19,788 nucleotides of DNA, from contig JAHEHB010000043.1 of NCBI GenBank assembly GCA_024644775.1, forward strand, positions 1 through 19,788, given 5' to 3'. Made by a program: the position numbers and the translations under genes. This document shows positions 7,262-15,112 of the stretch, in pieces. Position 1 is the stretch's first letter. Every line of letters starts with the position of its first letter. Source of the DNA: Deltaproteobacteria bacterium (GTDB lineage: Bacteria; Desulfobacterota; Desulfobacteria; Desulfobacterales; SURF-15). Under the pieces are notes generated by a model, which worked only from the letters and a program-made list of their open reading frames with translations, was not told the DNA's origin and ran no database searches.

Positions 7262-9046
7262 ATGCGTGAAAACACCCAAATCCAAAAGGACATCCGTACA
7301 ATCCATGAGATATTCCACGCCTTTGATCTTGCCGGTTCTAAAGCACAAATTTTCGATTATCTGGCGTGCTTTGAACAAAAAACATCTTCTTTTCTAACGT
7401 CTCCCGCTATATCCGCTATCATCAAATGGCACAAAAATCTTTTTTTACAAAAGGTGCTGCTGTTTCCCCGTGCGGAGCAGCTGTTGGACGAGGCCATCGA
7501 TATATTAGAAGATCAAACCGAATCGTTATACAATCGTTGGAAAATAAAAATCTACATATCCTTGGGGCATGTCCACAATGCGCAGTGGAATTATTTAGAC
7601 GCAGAATCCTACCTGACCGATGCGCTGAACCTGGCACAGTCAGAACCGTCATTATCCAAGTACTTGGGAGAAATATACGCGCTGCTCAGCAGAGTTAGCC
7701 TATCAATTGGTAACCATCACCAATCAAAACAATATGCGGCCTTAGAAAAAGAAGTTTGCTATCAAAACCACATTGCAAATCCGTCCGATCAGCCACTTGC
7801 CAACATCTATGCATACGCACTGGTCAATTATAGTCGGATCAATCGTCTCGTCGGCTTAGTCGATCATCAGATATTGGAAAATCTAAATGAGGCCGTTCGC
7901 ATTTTCAGTCACCACAACAACGAAAAAGGCCGGATATTGTCCCGCTTAGAGAAGGCAGAGTTTCAATACTTGATTAATCAGGTGGATCATGCGCTGGAAA
8001 CAGCCCTGGCTTTGGAGCCGTTCTTTAAGAAAAAAGAGATGCACACCGAAAGCATGCAGGCCGGATTATTGGCAGCAAAAATCTATCGAAAAATTCTTGA
8101 TTATGGAGAGGCGGAGACAAAGCTAAGCGACCTGCTATCTATGGCCAAGGAGCATCGACTAAAATCTGATCCTCTCATGGCCGACGTACTGTATGAAATG
8201 GGTGCGGTGTATTACGCCATAAATGAGGAACCTAAAGCGTATGAAAATTTCAAAGAGTCCGCCAAATTGGGGATGGTGCTTGGTATCAGGGATATCATCA
8301 TACGCGCTTTTAATGCCGTACGCGCCATTGATAGATATAAAGCCACAGAACTGTTGACGTCCGATCTGGTATATGACGATTCCGTATTTGTAAAAAACCG
8401 CCTGGGCAGACACGTCAGTCCATTTAAAACGTCGCGGGCAAGAACCAAACTATTCGCCTCAACCTTATTTGTCGATATAGTCGATTTCAGCAGATTGATG
8501 AAAAAATCTGATGAGAGTCTCACCGTAAAAATGGTCGATGAGCTAATCGATCGAATGTATCTCCTTATCTATCAGTACAATGGCTATATCGATAAGTTTC
8601 TTGGAGATGGCTTTATGGCGATATTTGAACATGGACACATTCTCTCTTCCGATAAGGCCTTTCGTGCAATTAATTCCGGGATGGACATCCACCGGGCGCT
8701 GAAGCATAAAAATCGTAAGCTAAAGAAGATATACGGGGTTGATAAAAATATTCGTGTCCGTATCGGCTTGAGTACGGGTGAAATCTATGCCATTTTATTG
8801 GGGAATTATATCAAAACAGAGTTTACATATTTGGGAAATTCGGTCAATTTAGCCTCAAAACTTGAAAGCCATGCGGCCAATGAATGTATGCTAATTGATG
8901 AAGAAACCTATCGATTGGTCAATAGCCGAATCATTTCGGAACCCCAAAAAATCATCATTCCCGGCCTCGGAGAAACAACAACCCACAGAGTGCTGAGACT
9001 TGCCAGGATGCATGATCGTTCGGTTCCAGGTAAGGCGCCCCATTAA
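7262..9046 (+). CDS. TPR-class III adenylate/guanylate cyclase
   Basis: A 594-residue, apparently cytoplasmic protein. Residues about 1-380 are all-helical with TPR-like pairs (for example LGHVHNAQWNYLDAESYLTDAL and MGAVYYAINEEPKAYENF) and are probably a sensory or protein-binding region. A class III cyclase homology domain covers about 395-575. Metal-binding Asp405 is in FVDIVDFS and Asp449 in KFLGDG. Lys445 and Thr522 occupy the purine-specifying positions, a pair usual for bacterial adenylate cyclases. Asn529 is the transition-state Asn. The transition-state Arg, normally in VNxAxR, is Lys533 here (VNLASKLE). The likely reaction is ATP to cyclic AMP. No ribosome-binding site is seen before the ATG. 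No cAMP-binding regulator is in the window. Confidence 0.85.
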   Translation: MRENTQIQKDIRTIHEIFHAFDLAGSKAQIFDYLACFEQKTSSFLTSPAISAIIKWHKNLFLQKVLLFPRAEQLLDEAIDILEDQTESLYNRWKIKIYISLGHVHNAQWNYLDAESYLTDALNLAQSEPSLSKYLGEIYALLSRVSLSIGNHHQSKQYAALEKEVCYQNHIANPSDQPLANIYAYALVNYSRINRLVGLVDHQILENLNEAVRIFSHHNNEKGRILSRLEKAEFQYLINQVDHALETALALEPFFKKKEMHTESMQAGLLAAKIYRKILDYGEAETKLSDLLSMAKEHRLKSDPLMADVLYEMGAVYYAINEEPKAYENFKESAKLGMVLGIRDIIIRAFNAVRAIDRYKATELLTSDLVYDDSVFVKNRLGRHVSPFKTSRARTKLFASTLFVDIVDFSRLMKKSDESLTVKMVDELIDRMYLLIYQYNGYIDKFLGDGFMAIFEHGHILSSDKAFRAINSGMDIHRALKHKNRKLKKIYGVDKNIRVRIGLSTGEIYAILLGNYIKTEFTYLGNSVNLASKLESHAANECMLIDEETYRLVNSRIISEPQKIIIPGLGETTTHRVLRLARMHDRSVPGKAPH

Positions 9047-9173
9047 ATTTGTACATGATAAAACGATTACTATCTCCTTTCCGGCTTTCGGATAAAGACA
9101 CACAGAGTAACATTAAAAGTAGATCGTAACCCAACTATATGAAAACAATTTGATCCTCCGGATACAGGCAAAA

Positions 9174-9350
9174 AAATCCCAAATCCAAATACTCAAATTC
9201 CAAACAATATCCAAATTCCAATATCCAATGATCGAAACATTCTAATGGGTTATCTGGTATCTTGTGGCCGATCTAAATGTTTTGAATTTTGTATTTTGGT
9301 CATTGATTTTTATTTGGTATTTGTTTTTTGGTGCTTGGAATTTCCATGAT
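9174..9350. repeat. Low-complexity CCAAAT-type inverted repeat
   Basis: The left arm (about 9174-9242) is built of variations on CAAATTCC, CCAAAT and AATATCC. The right arm (about 9278-9350) is built of the complementary words TTTGG, TTGGAATTT and GGTATTTG. CCAATGATCGAAACATT on the left matches the complement of the segment ending TTTTGGTCATTG on the right. The two arms could fold into a long imperfect stem. There is no coding potential. I recall similar AAATCCCAAATTCC repeats between genes of Desulfobacterota, but could not check this. Confidence 0.55.
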
Positions 9351-9430
9351 TCCGAAAAATAATTAAATTTACGCATATCCAAGTAATTACGTGTCTACAT
9401 GACCTGGCCCTGTAAGGACACTTCATTCGG

Positions 9431-9459
9431 TTGACAAAACGGCTCAAATTCTGTATTTT
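9431..9459 (+). promoter_or_regulatory. Sigma70-type promoter of the hdr operon
   Basis: A perfect TTGACA at 9431-9436, an optimal 17-base spacer, and TATTTT at 9454-9459 (5 of 6 to TATAAT). Transcription would start near 9466, giving a leader of about 87 bases before hdrC. No other promoter of comparable quality was seen in front of the operon. Confidence 0.65.
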
Positions 9460-9552
9460 AATCAAAGCATGGCCTTCGATTTGGAATCTTATCATTTCAT
9501 CTAAGGCATATTAAACCTGCCAGCAAAAATCAGTTTAAATAAGGCGGACAAG

Positions 9553-10113
9553 ATGAAAGCTACGAAAACCTGTGGAATAGATTACCATTTTTATAAAGAG
9601 ATATCCAGGCAGCCAAAAGGTGAAGGAATTACCAAATGTTTGAGTTGCGGGACGTGCGCCTCCACCTGCCAGGTATTTTCGGTGAATCCGGCGTATAACC
9701 CCCGAAAGTTGATTCAAAAAGCGGTGCTGGGCTTAAAAGACGAGGTACTGAAATCGGAAATGATCTGGATCTGTGCCCGATGTAACAGTTGCCTGGAAAA
9801 ATGTCCGAAAGGTATTAAGCCCGGTGACATAATAATGGCATTACGGCATATTGCGCTAAAGGAAGGGGTTATTAATTTCAAAGGTGTAAGGCATTCTTTA
9901 TATTTCAAAAAGAGCATCTTAAAAACAGGTAAAATCAACGAGATGATCCTACCGCTTCATACATTGCGGTTTGGTATCGTCTCTCAGATCCCCCAATCAA
10001 TAAGAATGCTGTTTAAAGGAAAGCTTCCGCCTTTGCTGCCCAGAAGAATAAAACGAATGAACGACGTAAAAAAACTGAGTCGGATGATTGAACATAGAAG
10101 AGAAAAACAATGA
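9553..10113 (+). CDS. hdrC: Heterodisulfide reductase subunit C-like ferredoxin protein
   Basis: A 186-residue cytoplasmic iron-sulfur protein. Two complete [4Fe-4S] motifs are visible: Cys29, 32, 35 and 39 (CLSCGTCASTC) and Cys74, 77, 80 and 84 (CARCNSCLEKCP). The second is followed by GIKPGDIIMALRHIA, typical of HdrC. HdrC carries electrons between the flavin of HdrA and the active-site clusters of HdrB. The last about 90 residues form a basic helical tail. Start: AAGGCGG lies 5 bases before the ATG. The gene overlaps hdrB by four bases (ATGA), so the two are translationally coupled. It is the first gene of a six-gene run. Confidence 0.92.
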   Translation: MKATKTCGIDYHFYKEISRQPKGEGITKCLSCGTCASTCQVFSVNPAYNPRKLIQKAVLGLKDEVLKSEMIWICARCNSCLEKCPKGIKPGDIIMALRHIALKEGVINFKGVRHSLYFKKSILKTGKINEMILPLHTLRFGIVSQIPQSIRMLFKGKLPPLLPRRIKRMNDVKKLSRMIEHRREKQ

Positions 10114-10976
10114 AATACTCCTTGTATCCAGGATGTGCCGGTGAAGCGACTGCCAAAGAAGCCTGGTTGGCAACCAGCAGTGTGTTGGATTTTCTGGGAT
10201 TGGACGTTACCGAAAACAATGCATATTCCTGTTGCGGTGCCGGCGTTGTTGAGGAAGAAGACCCCGATTTCGAATACACACTTAACGCCAGGAACTTCGC
10301 TTTGGCAGAAAAGGAAGAAAGGGATATCGTCTTAATCTGTAATACCTGCCTGCTGACAATGCTGAATACAAAAAAAACCTTAGCGGAAAATCAAACGCTT
10401 TATCAACAGGTAAACGCGGATCTGAAGCAAGTGGGGCTCGAATACAAGGGTGAGGTTCGGATAAAACACTTTCTGTGGCTCCTGCGTGACGACATCGGGC
10501 TTGACAGGCTGAAAGAATTGATTAAGGTACCTATCAGGAATGTAAAAATCGCACCCTTTTACGGTTGTCATATCGTCAGGCCCTCAGATATCATAGCCGA
10601 TGAGAGAGAACCCGATTTTTTAAACAAACTTATCAGCGTCTGCGGGGCTCAAGAGGCAGACTACGAGGATAAGTACAACTGCTGTGGTTTTCATATATTG
10701 CTAAACGATCAGGCCACTTCATTGAAAATGACCGGAAAATGCCTGTCGAATGCAGTAAAGGCGAAGGCCGACATGCTGGTTACCCCCTGCACCCTGTGTC
10801 ACCTTAGCCTTGACGGTTATCAAAAACCCGCAAATAAATCGAACCGGTCAGACATTCCCGTCCTGCATCTTGCTCAAATGTTAGGACTGGCGTTGGGGAT
10901 TAAACCGCGGAAATTGGGCTTAGACAAGAATATGATTGGTGTCAGTAAGCACCTATCAGCATTGATGAATTCGTAA
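10110..10976 (+). CDS. hdrB: Heterodisulfide reductase subunit B-like CCG protein
   Basis: A 288-residue protein with two CCG domains. The first uses Cys9 (YPGC), Cys41-Cys42 (CCG), Cys77 and Cys80 (CNTC). The second uses Cys153 (YGC), Cys191-Cys192 (CCG), Cys227 and Cys230 (CTLC). In methanogen HdrB these hold two noncubane [4Fe-4S] clusters that cleave the CoM-CoB disulfide. A bacterium without that substrate must use another disulfide or pass electrons on to a partner. All expected cysteines are present, so the clusters should form. It overlaps hdrC by four bases. It is separated from hdrA by about 110 bases containing a decayed palindromic repeat. Confidence 0.92.
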   Translation: MKYSLYPGCAGEATAKEAWLATSSVLDFLGLDVTENNAYSCCGAGVVEEEDPDFEYTLNARNFALAEKEERDIVLICNTCLLTMLNTKKTLAENQTLYQQVNADLKQVGLEYKGEVRIKHFLWLLRDDIGLDRLKELIKVPIRNVKIAPFYGCHIVRPSDIIADEREPDFLNKLISVCGAQEADYEDKYNCCGFHILLNDQATSLKMTGKCLSNAVKAKADMLVTPCTLCHLSLDGYQKPANKSNRSDIPVLHLAQMLGLALGIKPRKLGLDKNMIGVSKHLSALMNS

Positions 10977-11014
10977 TAAGCAGAATTCATCAAGTATTGA
11001 AGGAATAAAAAAAC

Positions 11015-11070
11015 TTGTCGCAAAGACACAAAGATATTATTTTTTATGACTTTTTTGTGCCCTGGTGGCG
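11015..11070. repeat. Decayed CACAAAG palindromic repeat between hdrB and hdrA
   Basis: The left arm TTGTCGCAAAGACACAAAG (11015-11033) faces a degenerate right arm, CTTTTTTGTGCCCTGGTGG (from 11050). It is the same layout as the cleaner copy at 15014-15085. The right arm covers the GTG at 11065, which argues against that GTG as the start of hdrA. Confidence 0.5.
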
Positions 11071-11085
11071 GAAATCATAGGTAAA

Positions 11086-14000
11086 ATGGGGAATAATAAA
11101 AAAATTGGCGTCTTTCTTTGTCGATGTGGAGGCAACATATCCCAAGTGGTCGATCTTGATCGCCTAAAGGAATATGCCATAGAGCAGCCGGACGTTGAAT
11201 TTGCCGATTATCAGTCTTTTACCTGTTCCAGTGAAGGACAAGCGGTTATTCAAAACGCCATAAAAGAACAGGACTTGGACTCGGTGGTCATCGGTTGCTG
11301 TACTCCCAAACAATACGAAGAGCTGTATAGGGAATGTATCAAGGAAACCGGACTAAACCCCTATCTACTTGAAATGATCAACCTGCGTGAACAGTGTTCC
11401 TACCCACATCACAATGAACCGGAAAAAGCCACCCAAAAAGGGATAAGACTGCTTGAAGGTGCGGTTGATAAAGTTCGTCTTTTGAAACCCTTAAAAATAG
11501 AAAAGGTAAAAGTCAACAAGGATGTCGCCGTCATCGGCGGTGGAATTGCCGGTGTTCACGCCTCCCTTTCTCTGGCAAAGATGGGGTACAAGGTTTATCT
11601 TATCGAGAAAGAAACCACCATCGGCGGTAATATGGCCAAATTGGTCAAGACCTTTCCCACCGACGACTGTGCCATGTGCACCCTATCACCCAAGCTCGAC
11701 GAAGTGGCTAAAAATAAAAATATCAGCCTGATGACCTACTCGGAAGTGCAGGATGTGGAGAAGATACCCGAAGGCTTGCGACTAAAGGTTTTAAGAAAAG
11801 CGCGTTATGTGGATGAAGAAAAGTGCACCGGATGCGGCAAATGTTCCGAGGTTTGTCCCGTAGATGTCTATAATGAATACGATCAGGGATTATTCTCGAC
11901 AAAAAAGATTGCTTACAAACATTTTGCCGCGGCCGTGCCGAATTTATATACCATACAAAAAAGGCAAATGGCACCCTGCAAGGCCGCCTGTCCGGTGAAT
12001 CAGGCTGCCCAGGGGTACTTGGCGCTGGTGGCGGAAAAACGGTATAAAGAAGCCTTCAACGTCGTCTGTCGGGATAATCCTCTGCCATCCGTCTGCGGTC
12101 GGGTGTGCGACCATATGTGCGAAACTGAGTGTACAAGGAATGATATCGATGAACCCATAGCGATCCGGGGGGTTAAACGATTTCTGGCCGATTATGCCAG
12201 AGAACATAACATCAGGCCGGCGGTCCTCCCAATTATAAATCAAACGGATATAAACCAGACCGACAATCAGACAGACGCAAACAAAAAGCACATTGCCATC
12301 GTCGGTGGAGGACCGGCCGGTTTGAGCTGCGCCCATTCGCTTCGCCACCTCGGCTATGATGTTTCAATTTTTGAGGCAATGCCGGAACTCGGCGGAATGC
12401 TGCGGTATGGCATTCCCGAGTACCGGTTACCCAAAGAGATTCTGAACTGGGAGATTCAAGGTATTTTGGATCTCGGTATTCATGCCCAAACAAATACGAA
12501 ACTCGGGCAAGATATTGATCTCGAATCTCTTATATCCGGAAAATATGATGCGGTTTTTCTCGGAATAGGCGCTTGGAAAGACTATGCACTCGGAGTGGAT
12601 GGTGAAAACCTTACCGGCTGTTACACCGGAATCGATTTTCTCTCAAAAATCGGGCGCGGCGAATCCGTGCCCATCGGTCGCAGGTGTGCCGTTATCGGCG
12701 GCGGAAACACCGCCATCGATTGTGCGCGTACCCTGATCCGCCTGGGCGCTGAAGAGGTCTCCATCATCTACCGTAGAACCAAAGCGGAAATGCCTGCAAT
12801 CAAGCCTGAAATCGATGCGGCAGAACATGAAGGGGTAACATTTCATTTTTTGGCGGCACCGGCCGGGATGCTGGGTGATGCAGAAAATCGCATGACTCAC
12901 CTGGAATATATCAAGATGAAACTCGGCGAACCGGATGATAGCGGAAGACGGCGCCCGGTTCCCATTGAAGGCTCTGAAACACGCGTTGAACTGGATATGC
13001 TGATTACGGCGACCGGTCAGGGACCCGATTTAGGATTTATGGGAGATAGCGTCAAACTGAACGTCAATCGCAGAGGGCTAATAAAAACCGAAGAAAATAG
13101 CACGTCTACCGGGTTGGAAAAGGTTTTTGCCGGCGGGGACATAACGACCGGACCTTCTACCGTTATCGGATCCATTGCCAAAGGACAATTGGCCGCCCAA
13201 GAGATTGACTGTTATTTGAATCAAAAGACTTACCCGGGGAAAGCACAACCCTACCAGAGAATGGATTATAACCGGCAGGAAATCATTCAATCAAAAGAGG
13301 GGTTCTACGAATCAACTCCGAGAATTAAAATGCCCGAAATCCCTTTGCAGGAAAGGAATGATTTTACCGAGGTAGAAACCGGGTTCACCGAAGAGATGGC
13401 CATCGCCGAAGCCAAACGATGCCTCCAGTGCGGGGATTGTTCCGATTGCCGGGCGTGCGAAATCGCCTGTGAAGCCAATGCGGTGGATCACTTTCAAAAA
13501 GATAACATGGAGAGCATTGAGGTCGGGGCGGTGATAGTGGCCACGGGGTTTAAGGAGTTTGATCCCACCACCCTGCATTACGGTTATGGGAAATACCCGG
13601 ATGTCGTTACCCAGCTTCAATTCGCCAGAATGCTCGATCCGGTCGGCCCGACAAACGGTGAAATTCTAAAGGTCAGCAATAAAAAACCTGCCAAAAAAAT
13701 CGTTATGGTACAATGCGTGGGCTCTCGTGCCGCCGAACAAGGTATTGAGGGCGCGCATCGGTATTGTTCCAGGGTCTGCTGTATGGCTGCCTTAAAGCAT
13801 GCCGGGTTGGTAAAGAAATATTTTGATACGGATGCCGAGATATACATCTGCTACATCGATATCCGTGCCTTTGGCAAAGGTTATGAGGAATATTTTGAAG
13901 CGGTGAAGGGCATGGGAGTAAAATTTATCAGAGGATTACCCGGCAATATTATAGAAGATAAAGAGACCGGTAAACTCCTGGTAACGGTGGAGGACGCCAA

Positions 14001-14544
14001 TACCAGCGCACTGCTGGAAATCGAGGCCGATCTGGTGGTTCTTTCCAGCGCCACCGAAGCCGCCGAAAATTCCGATCTAATACGAAAACTCAATATTTCC
14101 AGAGATGAAAGCGGCTTTGTAAAGGAGTTTCATCAAAAGATACGGCCCACAGACACCATGGTAAAAAATATTTTTGTCTGCGGCGCCGCTCAAGGACCCA
14201 AGGATATACCCGACACCATCGCCCAGGCGGGCAGTGCGGCTTCCAGCGTCGTATCATACCTCGGTGACGGTTATGTTTGGTTAAACCCGATGATCGCGAC
14301 CTTCGATGCCTCTCTCTGCCGGGCCTGTGGTAGATGCGAGGAAGGATGTGAATTTGACGCTGTTCGGGTCGATGCGGCTCAACTCTGTGCCTGTGTGGAG
14401 CCCAGCATGTGCGAGGGCTGCGGCAAATGCGCAGTTTTGTGCCCCACCGGAGCCGCCAGTGTCCATTCAGGAACCGACGAACAGATAGGCGCCTTGATAG
14501 ATGGTTTAAAATTGGATAGACGGTTTAAAATTGGAGACCGGTAA
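11086..14544 (+). CDS. hdrA: HdrA with an embedded GltD/NfnL-like NAD(P)H module
   Basis: A 1152-residue flavoprotein, much longer than ordinary HdrA. Order: HdrA N-terminal domain (CRCG at 12-15); FAD site GGGIAG at 151-156; first ferredoxin motif Cys247, 250, 253 and 257. A complete GltD-like module follows from about 296 to 760: Cys298 and 302, Cys337, 341, 345 and 349 (CGRVC...CETEC), FAD motif GGGPAG at 407-412, NAD(P)H motif GGGNTA at 538-543, AGGD near 682-685. HdrA then resumes with Cys779-795 (CLQCGDC...CEIAC), VGAVIVATGF and YCSRVCCM, and ends with two more ferredoxin motifs (Cys1078, 1081, 1084 and 1088; Cys1109, 1112, 1115 and 1119). HdrA holds the bifurcating FAD; the inserted module should exchange electrons with NAD(P)H. 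Start: the ATG at 11086 is preferred to a GTG at 11065 that lies inside a repeat. It abuts mvhD. Confidence 0.92.
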   Translation: MGNNKKIGVFLCRCGGNISQVVDLDRLKEYAIEQPDVEFADYQSFTCSSEGQAVIQNAIKEQDLDSVVIGCCTPKQYEELYRECIKETGLNPYLLEMINLREQCSYPHHNEPEKATQKGIRLLEGAVDKVRLLKPLKIEKVKVNKDVAVIGGGIAGVHASLSLAKMGYKVYLIEKETTIGGNMAKLVKTFPTDDCAMCTLSPKLDEVAKNKNISLMTYSEVQDVEKIPEGLRLKVLRKARYVDEEKCTGCGKCSEVCPVDVYNEYDQGLFSTKKIAYKHFAAAVPNLYTIQKRQMAPCKAACPVNQAAQGYLALVAEKRYKEAFNVVCRDNPLPSVCGRVCDHMCETECTRNDIDEPIAIRGVKRFLADYAREHNIRPAVLPIINQTDINQTDNQTDANKKHIAIVGGGPAGLSCAHSLRHLGYDVSIFEAMPELGGMLRYGIPEYRLPKEILNWEIQGILDLGIHAQTNTKLGQDIDLESLISGKYDAVFLGIGAWKDYALGVDGENLTGCYTGIDFLSKIGRGESVPIGRRCAVIGGGNTAIDCARTLIRLGAEEVSIIYRRTKAEMPAIKPEIDAAEHEGVTFHFLAAPAGMLGDAENRMTHLEYIKMKLGEPDDSGRRRPVPIEGSETRVELDMLITATGQGPDLGFMGDSVKLNVNRRGLIKTEENSTSTGLEKVFAGGDITTGPSTVIGSIAKGQLAAQEIDCYLNQKTYPGKAQPYQRMDYNRQEIIQSKEGFYESTPRIKMPEIPLQERNDFTEVETGFTEEMAIAEAKRCLQCGDCSDCRACEIACEANAVDHFQKDNMESIEVGAVIVATGFKEFDPTTLHYGYGKYPDVVTQLQFARMLDPVGPTNGEILKVSNKKPAKKIVMVQCVGSRAAEQGIEGAHRYCSRVCCMAALKHAGLVKKYFDTDAEIYICYIDIRAFGKGYEEYFEAVKGMGVKFIRGLPGNIIEDKETGKLLVTVEDANTSALLEIEADLVVLSSATEAAENSDLIRKLNISRDESGFVKEFHQKIRPTDTMVKNIFVCGAAQGPKDIPDTIAQAGSAASSVVSYLGDGYVWLNPMIATFDASLCRACGRCEEGCEFDAVRVDAAQLCACVEPSMCEGCGKCAVLCPTGAASVHSGTDEQIGALIDGLKLDRRFKIGDR
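14503..14535 (+). repeat. 19-base direct duplication at the 3' end of hdrA
   Basis: GGTTTAAAATTGGA occurs at 14503-14516 and again at 14522-14535, offset by 19 bases and therefore read in different frames. The second copy supplies the GGAG that serves as ribosome-binding site for mvhD, which starts at 14545. Confidence 0.6.
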
Positions 14545-15009
14545 ATGAGCTTTGAACCCGATGTTCTGGGCTTTGCCTGCAACTGGTGCGGTTATGCAGG
14601 TGCCGATCAGGCTGGCATGAACAAAATGCAATATCCGGCAAATATCAAACTGCTGAGAGTGATGTGCCTCGGCCGGGTGGATACACCCCTGGTGCTGGAA
14701 GCCTTTGAGAAAGGATTCGATGGTGTCATGCTCGTTGGCTGCCATATCGGCGACTGCCACTATGTATCCGGCAATAAAAATGCCGTACTTGTTGTGGATC
14801 AGCTAAAAAAAATCCTGTACTACCTGGGTATCGAACCCGAACGATTGAGGATCGAAGAAGTCTCGGGTGGCGAAGGTCCTTTATTCGTAAAAGTCGTTAC
14901 GGAATTTGTCGAGGAATTAAAAAAACTGGGACCAAGCCCCCTGACAAGGAACAACATCGCGGCTTCCCGCGATAGTATAGACGAAAGTAAGGTAAAAGCA
15001 TCAGGCTAA
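14545..15009 (+). CDS. mvhD: MvhD-type [2Fe-2S] adaptor protein
   Basis: A 154-residue member of the methyl-viologen-reducing hydrogenase delta subunit family. The five conserved cysteines are all present: Cys12 and Cys15 (CNWCGYAGAD), Cys41 (MCLGRVD), Cys66 and Cys71 (GCHIGDCHY). MvhD docks on HdrA and passes electrons to it from hydrogenase, formate dehydrogenase or another donor. Its ATG follows the hdrA stop codon directly, with GGAG upstream, so it is cotranslated with hdrA. No hydrogenase or formate dehydrogenase gene is present here, so its donor is either the downstream dehydrogenase pair or is encoded elsewhere. The length is normal for the family. Confidence 0.93.
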   Translation: MSFEPDVLGFACNWCGYAGADQAGMNKMQYPANIKLLRVMCLGRVDTPLVLEAFEKGFDGVMLVGCHIGDCHYVSGNKNAVLVVDQLKKILYYLGIEPERLRIEEVSGGEGPLFVKVVTEFVEELKKLGPSPLTRNNIAASRDSIDESKVKASG

Positions 15010-15013
15010 TATT

Positions 15014-15085
15014 TTTGCCACAAAGACACCAAGTTGATATTACTATTGCAAACCATTTTTTAACCCTTCGTGCCTTTGTGGTAAA
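15014..15085. repeat. CACAAAG/CTTTGTG palindromic intergenic repeat
   Basis: The left arm TTTGCCACAAAGACACCAAG (15014-15033) is complementary, with three mismatches, to the right arm CTTCGTGCCTTTGTGGTAAA (15066-15085) around a 32-base AT-rich loop. It fills most of the 103-base gap between mvhD and the HdrD-like gene. It could fold in the mRNA and affect expression of the two downstream genes. Confidence 0.65.
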
Positions 15086-15112
15086 CTTATTATTACGAAA
15101 CAGGTTTTTTTC

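Larger units (their letters stand above)
9047..9552. other. Long intergenic region before the hdr operon
   Basis: 506 bases without a gene. It holds the CCAAAT-type inverted repeat (about 9174-9350), a good sigma70-like promoter (9431-9459) and the hdrC ribosome-binding site. The remaining sequence between the repeat and the promoter shows no RNA gene or riboswitch that I recognise. Confidence 0.6.

Noticed and set aside
7101..7397. Overlapping 98-codon frame before the cyclase
   Set aside because: It overlaps the end of the acidic-repeat gene and the start of the cyclase in another frame and has no recognisable features.
11086..14544. GltD part as glutamate synthase small subunit
   Set aside because: It is embedded inside HdrA and no GltB-like large subunit is present. 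The context is electron transfer, not nitrogen assimilation.
6605..15085. CTTTGTG-type repeats as a CRISPR array
   Set aside because: The copies are kilobases apart, differ in length and completeness, and have no regular spacers or cas genes.
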